NCBI RefSeq assembly: GCF_900104655.1
Contig: NZ_FNWD01000002.1
Coordinates: 1,472,246-1,536,245, forward strand
Reading direction: 5' to 3'
DNA length: 64,000 nucleotides
From: Millionella massiliensis
GTDB lineage: Bacteria; Bacteroidota; Bacteroidia; Bacteroidales; Rikenellaceae
Shown: positions 55,096-62,299 of the stretch, piece after piece
Numbering within the stretch: position 1 is the first letter of the stretch
Layout: every line of letters begins with the position of its first letter
The notes under the pieces: generated by a model
Databases searched by the model: none
Seen by the model: the letters and a program-made list of their open reading frames with translations, nothing else
What the model was told of the DNA's origin: nothing
Translations under genes and position numbers: made by a program

Positions 55096-56475
55096 ATGAA
55101 AAAAGGAAGTATGAAGAAAATAATTCTGATGTCGGCAGCTGCACTCACCCTGAGCAGCTGCGGCATCTACAAAAAATACCAACCCGCCACCACGGTCCCC
55201 GACCAGCTCTACGGCGAAGAGCTCTCCGCAGCCACCGACACCGCCAGCTTCGGGAACCTCACGTGGAAAGAGGTTTTCACCGACCCCTACCTCCAGACCC
55301 TGATTGACTCGGCCCTGGTGCGCAACACCGACATGCAGACCGCACACCTGAAAATCAAGGAAGCGGAAGCCGCACTGCTTTCGGCCCGTCTGGCCTACGT
55401 TCCCTCACTGAACTTCACCCCCCAGGGAACCGTCAGCAGCTTCGACGGCGGCAAAGCATCACAAACCTACTCCATTCCGGTGGCAGCCAGCTGGGAGATC
55501 GACATCTTCGGCAAACTCACCAACGCCAAACGTCAGGCCCTGGCCGGATATGAACAGACCAAGGAGTATGCCCAGGCCGTCAAGACCCAACTGGTAGCCG
55601 GCGTGGCCAACACCTACTACACGCTGCTGATGCTCGACGCCCAGTACGAGATTGCCGTCGAGACCGAAACAGCCTGGAAAGCCAGCGTCGAAACCACCCG
55701 TGCCATGAAAGAGGCCGGCATGGTGACCGAAGCCGCCCTGGCCCAGACCGAAGCCACCTACTACAGCGTCTGCACCACCGTGCACGACCTCAAGGAGCAG
55801 ATCAATCAGGCTCAGAACAGCCTGTGCCTGCTGCTGGCCGAAACGCCCCGCACCATCGAACGCGGCAAACTCGCCGGCCAACAGTTCCCCGAAAGCTTCT
55901 CGGTAGGCATTCCGCTCCAGATGCTCTCGAACCGTCCCGACGTGCGCAGCGCCGAACAGAGCCTGGCTCAGGCCTTCTACGGCACCAATGCAGCCCGCGC
56001 CGCCTTCTATCCGACCATCACCCTGAGCGGTAGCGCCGGATGGACCAACAGCGCCGGCGGCATGATCGTCAACCCCGGCAAATTCCTGGCTTCGGCCGTT
56101 GCCTCGCTGACCCAGCCCCTCTTCAACCGTGCCGCCAACATCGCCCAGCTGCGCATTGCCAAAGCACAACAGGAAGAGGCTCAACTGGCCTTCGAACAGG
56201 CCCTGCTCAACGCCGGTGTCGAAGTCAACGAAGCCGTGGATCAGTACCAGACCGCACGCAACAAAGCCAACCTGTACGAAAAACAGGTAGCCGCACTGGA
56301 GACCGCCGCAACCAGCACCCAGCTGCTCATGCAACACGGCAACACCACCTACCTCGAAGTGCTGACCGCCCAACAGAGTCTGCTGAGCGCCCAGCTGAAC
56401 CAGGTAGCCAACCGCTTCACCGAAATCCAAGGTATCATTACCCTCTATCAGGCCCTCGGTGGCGGCCGCTTGTAA
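55096..56475 (+). CDS. TolC-like outer-membrane efflux lipoprotein
   Basis: The 459-residue outer-membrane factor of the NodT/OprM type. The lipoprotein signal ends TLSSCG (Cys18), with an alternative ATG at 55111. The periplasmic tunnel consists of two helical repeats: the first contains WKEVFTDPYLQTLIDSALVRNTDMQTAHLKIKEAEAAL and YVPSLNF, the second LSNRPDVRSAEQSLAQAFYGTNAARAAFYPTITLSGSAGW. This duplication is the hallmark of the family. It starts 19 nt after the pump gene's stop, completing a tripartite system. Confidence 0.94.
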   Translation: MKKGSMKKIILMSAAALTLSSCGIYKKYQPATTVPDQLYGEELSAATDTASFGNLTWKEVFTDPYLQTLIDSALVRNTDMQTAHLKIKEAEAALLSARLAYVPSLNFTPQGTVSSFDGGKASQTYSIPVAASWEIDIFGKLTNAKRQALAGYEQTKEYAQAVKTQLVAGVANTYYTLLMLDAQYEIAVETETAWKASVETTRAMKEAGMVTEAALAQTEATYYSVCTTVHDLKEQINQAQNSLCLLLAETPRTIERGKLAGQQFPESFSVGIPLQMLSNRPDVRSAEQSLAQAFYGTNAARAAFYPTITLSGSAGWTNSAGGMIVNPGKFLASAVASLTQPLFNRAANIAQLRIAKAQQEEAQLAFEQALLNAGVEVNEAVDQYQTARNKANLYEKQVAALETAATSTQLLMQHGNTTYLEVLTAQQSLLSAQLNQVANRFTEIQGIITLYQALGGGRL

Positions 56476-56491
56476 CCGAAGGGACTGACGC

Positions 56492-57100
56492 ATGAAACGA
56501 TCAGAAACAGCCCGTAAACAAGTCGTCGATTACGTCCGGCAGGAGATTTGCCGCCACGGGGTCAGCAAACTGACCATGGACGACATTGCCCGGGGAATGA
56601 GAGTTTCCAAACGCACCCTGTACCAGTTGTTCCCGCAGAAGACCTGCCTGATACGGCTCTGTCTGTCGGACATCGCCAACGAAGCACGCGGCAGCCTGCC
56701 CGACCGGGAAGACCGGTCGGCCGCTGCCAGTGTTCAGACCCTATTCCAGACCCTGAACTGCTACATCCGTCTGCTGCACACCCTCGGTAGCACCCTGCTC
56801 ACCGACCTGCTGCCCGACGAGGAGTACCACTCGTTCATCGAATGGGAACTGGGTTTCTGGAAACAGCAACTGCTCGATGCCTTCAACCAGTGCCAGGCCC
56901 ACAACTGCCTGCTTCCGTTCGTCGAGACAGTCACCATTGTCGAAAACCTGACCCGAATTCTTTTCGAGCAGTGTCGCCAGGGGGTCGTCTCGTACACAGA
57001 ACAACGGATGCTCAGCAACGTATTGCTGCGGGGCTTTTTCCGTCAGGAAGAGATCAGTTACATCGATGCCTACCTGGCCTCCAAACAACGACCGGTATAA
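56492..57100 (+). CDS. TetR-family transcriptional regulator at the end of the efflux operon
   Basis: A 202-residue regulator with the N-terminal TetR HTH (HGVSKLTMDDIARGMRVSKRTLYQLFPQKTCLI as landmark) and an all-helical ligand-binding C-terminal domain without a named subfamily. It begins 16 nt after the outer-membrane-factor gene, so it is co-transcribed with the pump and probably represses it in response to a pump substrate. Together with the divergent AraC regulator, this gives the operon two local control genes. Confidence 0.9.
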   Translation: MKRSETARKQVVDYVRQEICRHGVSKLTMDDIARGMRVSKRTLYQLFPQKTCLIRLCLSDIANEARGSLPDREDRSAAASVQTLFQTLNCYIRLLHTLGSTLLTDLLPDEEYHSFIEWELGFWKQQLLDAFNQCQAHNCLLPFVETVTIVENLTRILFEQCRQGVVSYTEQRMLSNVLLRGFFRQEEISYIDAYLASKQRPV

Positions 57101-57144
57101 GCGGTACGCGATCCCGAGAGGGACACAAGATTCCCAAGACAGCG

Positions 57145-57182
57145 AAAGGGGTCCGATGAGTGATTCATCGGACCCCTTTTCT
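57145..57182 (+). terminator. Terminator of the efflux operon
   Basis: Perfect 15-bp stem (57145-57159 with 57165-57179, 5-nt loop) followed by TTCTTG. Confidence 0.85.
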
Positions 57183-57279
57183 TGTATGGCACAACACATC
57201 ACATGGAAGAATCATTCATGAACCATCACCCTCCGATATTATCTGCATTTTTCTTATCTTACATCGCAATTCCGCCATC

Positions 57280-58680
57280 ATGAAAAACCTGCTTTACACA
57301 CTGTTCTCCCTACTCAGCATACTGATCGCCCCCACACTGCACGCCCAATCCATCGTCGGAGACTGGGGCGGCAAACTCAGCTTCGGCGGACAGGAGCTTC
57401 GAATCGTGCTCCACATCGCCGCAACGGATTCCACATACACCGTCTCGCTCGACAGCCCCGACCAGGGATCCTTTCTGGCTCCGGCCGACTCCGCCGCCTA
57501 CACCGCCCCCTCGCTAAACGTCCGGTGGAACCAGTTGAACGCCATCTACCAGGCCACACTCACCGGCGATACGCTCCGAGGCACCTTCATACAAGGTCTG
57601 CTGCCACTACGCCTTAACCTCACCCGCGGCGACTATGCCCTGCGTCGCCCGCAGACACCCCAACCGCCCTTTCCCTACCGTTCCGAAGAGGTCCGTTTCA
57701 CCAACACCCGCGACTCCGTCACGCTGGCCGGTACGCTGACCCTGCCCGACGGCCCGGGTCCCTTCCCCGCCGTAGCGCTTGTTACCGGCAGCGGAGCGCA
57801 GAACCGCGATGAGGAAATATACGGCCACAAACTCTTCGCCGTCATCGCCGACCACCTGACCCGCCACGGAATCGCCGTACTGCGATACGACGACCGCGGC
57901 GTGGGACAATCCAGTGGGAACTTCTCAGCCGGAACCAGCGAGGATTTCACCCGTGATGCGTTGGCGGCCGTCGATTTCCTCACCACACGAACCGAAATTG
58001 CCCGCAACAGAATCGGTCTGATCGGCCACAGCGAAGGGGGAATGATTGTCTTTATGGCCGCCGCCCAAAACCCGGCCATCCGTTTTGTAGTATCCCTCGC
58101 CGGAGCCGCTGCCCGCGGCGATTCCCTGCTGCTGCAACAAAATGGCGACATACTGCGAGCACAAGGCGCTCCTGACTCGTCGGCCAATGCCTACGTCGAT
58201 GCACTGAGAGAGATTTTCCAACTGCAAAGAGGCTATCCGGTCGAATACCTGAGGTCGCAGCAGGACTCGCTTATGAGAGTGCTGTTAGCCGGCAACCGCA
58301 AACAGCTGCTACCTAAACCTGTCCAGCAAAATCTACAGATCATACTGACAACACCGCTCTCCACATGGATGCGCTTTTACATGCAGCATGACCCCAAGCC
58401 GTACATTCAGGCGACCCGCTGTCCCGTACTGGCACTGAACGGCACCCTCGACCGGCAGGTCGATGCCGAGACGAACCTCGGCCTGATTCAGGAATATACC
58501 GCTCAGGGCGGCAACCGACAAGTCACCGTCAAGACCTGCGAAGGGCTGAACCACCTGTTCCAGCACGCCACCACCGGAGCGCCGAACGAATATCCCTACA
58601 TCGCGGAGACCTTTTCGCCGGCCGCATTGGAACTCATCACCCAGTGGATCCTGCAACAACCGTCCCTCACCGAGCCTTAA
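57280..58680 (+). CDS. Exported alpha/beta hydrolase
   Basis: A 466-residue protein with signal peptide MKNLLYTLFSLLSILIAPTLHA. A beta-rich N-terminal domain (about 24-125, with SIVGDWGGKLSFGG) resembles the DUF3887/lipocalin-like region of Bacteroidetes hydrolases. The C-terminal alpha/beta hydrolase domain carries the nucleophile elbow GHSEGG (Ser251), the acid Asp391 (NGTLDRQV) and the base His425 (GLNHLFQ). The family includes peptidase S9-like and esterase-like enzymes. It starts at 57280; TATCTTAC (57255-57262) is a weak -7 candidate. The substrate is unknown, possibly an ester or a small peptide. Confidence 0.85.
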   Translation: MKNLLYTLFSLLSILIAPTLHAQSIVGDWGGKLSFGGQELRIVLHIAATDSTYTVSLDSPDQGSFLAPADSAAYTAPSLNVRWNQLNAIYQATLTGDTLRGTFIQGLLPLRLNLTRGDYALRRPQTPQPPFPYRSEEVRFTNTRDSVTLAGTLTLPDGPGPFPAVALVTGSGAQNRDEEIYGHKLFAVIADHLTRHGIAVLRYDDRGVGQSSGNFSAGTSEDFTRDALAAVDFLTTRTEIARNRIGLIGHSEGGMIVFMAAAQNPAIRFVVSLAGAAARGDSLLLQQNGDILRAQGAPDSSANAYVDALREIFQLQRGYPVEYLRSQQDSLMRVLLAGNRKQLLPKPVQQNLQIILTTPLSTWMRFYMQHDPKPYIQATRCPVLALNGTLDRQVDAETNLGLIQEYTAQGGNRQVTVKTCEGLNHLFQHATTGAPNEYPYIAETFSPAALELITQWILQQPSLTEP

Positions 58681-58860
58681 CCTTCGGTCCGGAATCCCCA
58701 CGACCCGCTCCTACTTGTTTTCCCCGGGCTGTTTCCTCCACCCGCCTATGACCACGAATCCCCTCCACACGATTCGTGGATTTTTCCATACCACCCGTAA
58801 AAAATCCATAAAGAAGCAATAAAATAACAATAAGAGCATCACCCCTGCCGATAAATACTC

Positions 58861-58868
58861 TATCTTTG
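58861..58868 (+). promoter_or_regulatory. -7 box of the fucosidase gene
   Basis: TATCTTTG, about 107 nt upstream of the ATG, giving an unusually long leader for this window. Confidence 0.65.
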
Positions 58869-58910
58869 TCACACTAAACAGGACTGGTACTTATACTGCC
58901 GTCACGCCCT

Positions 58911-58943
58911 CGGGGTTCGCGCAATCGAACCCCGTCTGTTTTT
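58911..58943 (+). promoter_or_regulatory. Terminator-like hairpin in the fucosidase leader
   Basis: Perfect 9-bp stem CGGGGTTCG/CGAACCCCG (58911-58919 with 58926-58934) followed by TCTGTTTTTG. It lies between the -7 box (58861-58868) and the ATG (58975), as expected for an attenuator. Confidence 0.55.
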
Positions 58944-58974
58944 GTAGTTGCTAACCCAAATAACCCCTACCATT

Positions 58975-60483
58975 ATGTATAAAAAACTACTTACCGGACT
59001 ACTGGGACTCGCGGCCTGCTGCATGACCGCCACAGCCCAGGAGATCACCCCCTCGACCTCGCCCAACGCCACCCAGCAGGCCATGCAGAAACGCGGCTAC
59101 GGGATGTTCATCCACTTCGGTGTGAACACCTACGGACAGACCGAATGGTCCGACGGTAGCATCCCCGTGGAACGCTACAACCCCACCCGCCTCGACCCCG
59201 ACCAGTGGGTCCGCGTGGCCCGCGACGCCGGGTTCCGCTACGTGCTGCTGGTGACCAAACACCACGACGGATTCTGCCTGTGGGACAGCAAATACACCAC
59301 CTACGACGTAGCCTCGTCGCCCGTCAAGACCGACGTGGTGGGGGCCGTGGCCGAAGCCTGCCGCAAATACGGACTCGAATTTGCCGTCTACTACTCGCTG
59401 TGGGACCGTAAAGACCCCTCATACCGCGACCCGGACAAGAACAAGTACATCGACTACATGTGTAACCAGCTGACCGAGTTGCTCACCCAGTACGGCGACG
59501 TGTGCGAACTCTGGTTCGACGGCGGCTGGGACCGTGCCGTGGCCGACTGGGACCTGCCGCGCGTCTACAAACTCGTGAAACAACTCCAGCCCCACTGTGC
59601 CGTGGGCGTGAACCACACCATCGAACAAACGCCCGGCTCGCGCCAGTTTGCACTGCCCGACTCGATGACCGTCGACAACCGATACGGATTCCAGTACTTC
59701 CCCAGCGACTTCCGACTGTGGGACCCCAAAATCGCCCACAAGCGCGACCACAAACAATATCTCCACAACGGCGAATCGTACTACGTGCCCTTCGAGCACA
59801 CCGTCTGCCTGAGCAAGGCCTGGTCCTGGTTCCAAAAGGAGGGCCCGCAGCCGGTACGCGACCTCGACGAGCTGGAGGAACTCTTCTACTGGTGCACCGA
59901 CAACGGCAACACGCTGGTGATGAACGTTCCGCCCGACCAGACGGGGCGCATCCGCGAGAACGAAGCCGAAGCCATCATCTCGCTCGGCCAGCGCCTCGGA
60001 CTCAAACGCGGCAAACCGCTCCCGACCAACGGCGCGTTCCGTTCGCTGGAGCATCCGGCCACAGCCAGCTCCGTGTATGAAGACGACTCCCGGCAGTACG
60101 GCGCCCACTTGGCCGTGGACGGCGGGATGCAGACCCGCTGGGCAGCGGCCGACACCCTCTCGACGCTGACCATCGACCTCGACCCGCAGGAGCCGTTCGA
60201 CAAGATCTCGATTTTCGAATACTGCGACACCCGCAACGGCGACGACGGCTTCTCGAACTACCGCACCAACCGCATCCAGGCCTACCACATCGACCTGCTG
60301 CAGAACGGACAGTGGGAAACCATCTATGCCGATACGGCCCCGATGGGCGACTGCAAGGTGATCCGCCTGAGCCGGAAGTACCAGGCCGAGAAGATCCGTC
60401 TCTGCGTGACGAAGGCCACCGCCCCCGCCTCGATCTACGAGTTCTGCGTCATCGACCACGAGCAGAAAGGACGGAAGAAATAG
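58975..60483 (+). CDS. Exported alpha-L-fucosidase, GH29
   Basis: A 502-residue exported enzyme that hydrolyses terminal alpha-L-fucose from glycans. The signal peptide ends ACCMTATA; the two Cys (15-16) could also form a lipobox-like LAAC. GH29 landmarks are GYGMFIHFGVNTYGQTEW, KHHDGFCLWDSKYTTYDV and the nucleophile-bearing ELWFDGGWD (Asp182). The catalytic domain ends near 345. A C-terminal F5/8-type C (CBM32-like) domain (about 355-490, ATASSVYEDDSRQYGAHLAVDG) follows. The subfamily could be 1,3/1,4-specific (GH29-B, CBM-fused) or the broad type; the sequence alone does not decide. It is alone, with a leader hairpin. Confidence 0.93.
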   Translation: MYKKLLTGLLGLAACCMTATAQEITPSTSPNATQQAMQKRGYGMFIHFGVNTYGQTEWSDGSIPVERYNPTRLDPDQWVRVARDAGFRYVLLVTKHHDGFCLWDSKYTTYDVASSPVKTDVVGAVAEACRKYGLEFAVYYSLWDRKDPSYRDPDKNKYIDYMCNQLTELLTQYGDVCELWFDGGWDRAVADWDLPRVYKLVKQLQPHCAVGVNHTIEQTPGSRQFALPDSMTVDNRYGFQYFPSDFRLWDPKIAHKRDHKQYLHNGESYYVPFEHTVCLSKAWSWFQKEGPQPVRDLDELEELFYWCTDNGNTLVMNVPPDQTGRIRENEAEAIISLGQRLGLKRGKPLPTNGAFRSLEHPATASSVYEDDSRQYGAHLAVDGGMQTRWAAADTLSTLTIDLDPQEPFDKISIFEYCDTRNGDDGFSNYRTNRIQAYHIDLLQNGQWETIYADTAPMGDCKVIRLSRKYQAEKIRLCVTKATAPASIYEFCVIDHEQKGRKK

Positions 60484-60560
60484 CCCCCCCAAAAAAACGC
60501 CATTTTCCCGCTCCGCACCCAACCCCCAGGAACCGAGGAGCGCGCAAACTCCTTTACCCC

Positions 60561-60596
60561 AACCGCCCGAAGCGTGAAGCACTTCGGGCGGTTTTT
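60561..60596 (+). terminator. Terminator of the fucosidase gene
   Basis: Perfect 12-bp stem (60561-60572 with 60582-60593) followed by a T run. Confidence 0.85.
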
Positions 60597-60690
60597 ACAT
60601 GCGTTTCGCGCCCCCGCATCCGACCACCCCAGGCCACCGTCCCGCCGCCCGGTGCAAAATATCGCCCCCACAACACGGGCCGGACAAATA

Positions 60691-60731
60691 CAGAAGCGCG
60701 GTATCCTGCTAAGCAGGGTACCGCGCTTCTG
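60691..60731 (-). terminator. Terminator of the phosphatase-fold gene
   Basis: A 19-bp stem (60691-60709 with 60713-60731, one G-U pair, 3-nt loop) downstream of the minus-strand gene, followed by TATTTGT. Confidence 0.8.
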
Positions 60732-60809
60732 CGTCAAACCGGCTGCGACCAAATCGGTCAACCGAAACCGCACGACCGAAAATCGGCGGAACAACCGGGG
60801 AAATCTCGC

Positions 60810-62033
60810 TTACTTGGGCAGTTCCACCCAACGGTTCAGGTGGTTGCCCGGAGTTTCGATCACAAACTTATAGAAGTCGGAGGGCATCCCGGCCGTATCG
60901 AAACGGAATACCTCGTCGCCGACCTTCACCTTTCCGACACGCACCCACTCATCCTTGCCACCGGTCCGATAATTATTCGAGGGAGCTACGTAAACCGTAG
61001 CACGTGCCTTATCGTTGAGACTTTTCCAACTCAGTTCGATCGTTCCTCCGTCAATCTTCGAACGCAGCTCCACCAGGTCGGTCTGCCCAATGAACGGAAT
61101 CCCGTCCTGCTCCCACTGCACGTCGCGCGGAACGTCAAAATCCAGGAAACGGCAAATCGTCGGGGCGATGTCGGTCAGGGCCAGTTCGGTCTGCCCGGCC
61201 AGCGATTCATTGATCTTCACGTTGGTAGCCATCCACGACGACCGTTCGCGGGGCGACTGTCCGCCATGATTGTAACCGCTGTCGTCGCGACCATGGTCGG
61301 TCGTCACGATCACCATCCACTCCTCGTCGAAATTCGCCTCGCGATACTTCACGGCCTCCCAGATGCGACGCACCTGATCGTCGGCCTTGCGCGTGTAACG
61401 GTCGAAGAACTCGCTGTTCCCGTAGAAATGGCCCGCGTCATCCGTGTACCACAGATAGACCCAGCTCAGATCCGGAGCATCGGTACGGATCCCCTGGGCG
61501 GCCTCGTCCGTAACCTTCTCGTCGATTTTGAATATCTGCAACTCGTCTTTCTCACGCGGGAAATTGACCGTATCCAGGTCGTACCCGTCGGCCACATAGT
61601 CAAGTTTCAATCCGCCGGTCTCGGGTTTCCCCTCGCCGATCAGCACGGTCCGGTTGTCGGTCCAGCCCGAATACAGCGCCGTCTTCACATCGCGTTTCTG
61701 CTCTTCGGCAATCCGGAACAGCGTCCAATAGTTGTAGTTCGGTTTCGGTGCGTTGTCCCATACGTTGTGTTTGCAGGCCCAGCATCCCGTCAGGATGTTG
61801 GTGTAGCCGACAGCCGAGATGGTCGGGGTCTGGGTATAGCCGCCGACCTCGCCGCCGGTGTAGAGCCGCACGTAGCTGCCGGTTTGGCCGATTTCGCGGA
61901 TCGCCGGAAGTTCAAGCCGCTCGATCATATCGGCCGGAACTCCGTCGATAATGATGTAAACAACCTTTTTCGTCTTGGCCGCTGCCGGCATCAGCAACAA
62001 AGCCGCCAGCAGAAACAGAAAGAGTCTTTTCAT
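60810..62033 (-). CDS. Exported alkaline-phosphatase-superfamily hydrolase (PF01663 type)
   Basis: A 407-residue secreted enzyme of the nucleotide pyrophosphatase/phosphodiesterase branch. A signal peptide (MKRLFLFLLAALLLMPAAA) precedes VVYIIIDGVPADM with a metal Asp (about 30). The nucleophile region is YTQTPTISAVGYTNILTG (Thr69 or Thr71), and further metal ligands occur in WYTDDAGHFYG and VTTDHGR. The start at 62033 begins the signal peptide; the 35-residue longer frame is not signal-like. It probably cleaves phosphate mono- or diesters in the periplasm. The substrate is unknown; no sulfatase Cys-maturation motif (CxPSR) is present, so it is not a sulfatase. Confidence 0.87.
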   Translation of the reverse strand: MKRLFLFLLAALLLMPAAAKTKKVVYIIIDGVPADMIERLELPAIREIGQTGSYVRLYTGGEVGGYTQTPTISAVGYTNILTGCWACKHNVWDNAPKPNYNYWTLFRIAEEQKRDVKTALYSGWTDNRTVLIGEGKPETGGLKLDYVADGYDLDTVNFPREKDELQIFKIDEKVTDEAAQGIRTDAPDLSWVYLWYTDDAGHFYGNSEFFDRYTRKADDQVRRIWEAVKYREANFDEEWMVIVTTDHGRDDSGYNHGGQSPRERSSWMATNVKINESLAGQTELALTDIAPTICRFLDFDVPRDVQWEQDGIPFIGQTDLVELRSKIDGGTIELSWKSLNDKARATVYVAPSNNYRTGGKDEWVRVGKVKVGDEVFRFDTAGMPSDFYKFVIETPGNHLNRWVELPK

Positions 62034-62221
62034 TTCAAGTTCGGGTTTTATTGGGTTTATCAGATTCTTCGACATCCACAGGTATCGCAAAAAATCGGAT
62101 GAAATTAAGGCTAAGTTTCCATTTTTGCAACCCGACATCGTTTCTCTCTCCCGCCCCCCACTTCACACAGAACACACCGACCTCGTTCCCCCGGGCCGAA
62201 TCCACCTCCGTTCATACAACA

Positions 62222-62261
62222 AGAGCGGGCGCTACCAACCGAAAGGTTGATGCGCCCGCTC
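62222..62261 (-). terminator. Terminator of the GH123-like gene
   Basis: A 10-bp GC-rich stem (GAGCGGGCGC with GCGCCCGCTC) continues into a CAACC-GAAA-GGTTG hairpin with a GNRA loop; it lies about 40 nt past the stop on the minus strand. Confidence 0.8.
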
Positions 62262-62299
62262 GCTCGGTGACGGCAACCTGCCGCCGCATGGTCCGGTCG

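Noticed and set aside
60810..62033. Sulfatase identity for the alkaline-phosphatase-fold gene
   Set aside because: The Cys/Ser-x-Pro-x-Arg formylglycine motif is absent; the nucleophile region is a threonine type of PF01663.
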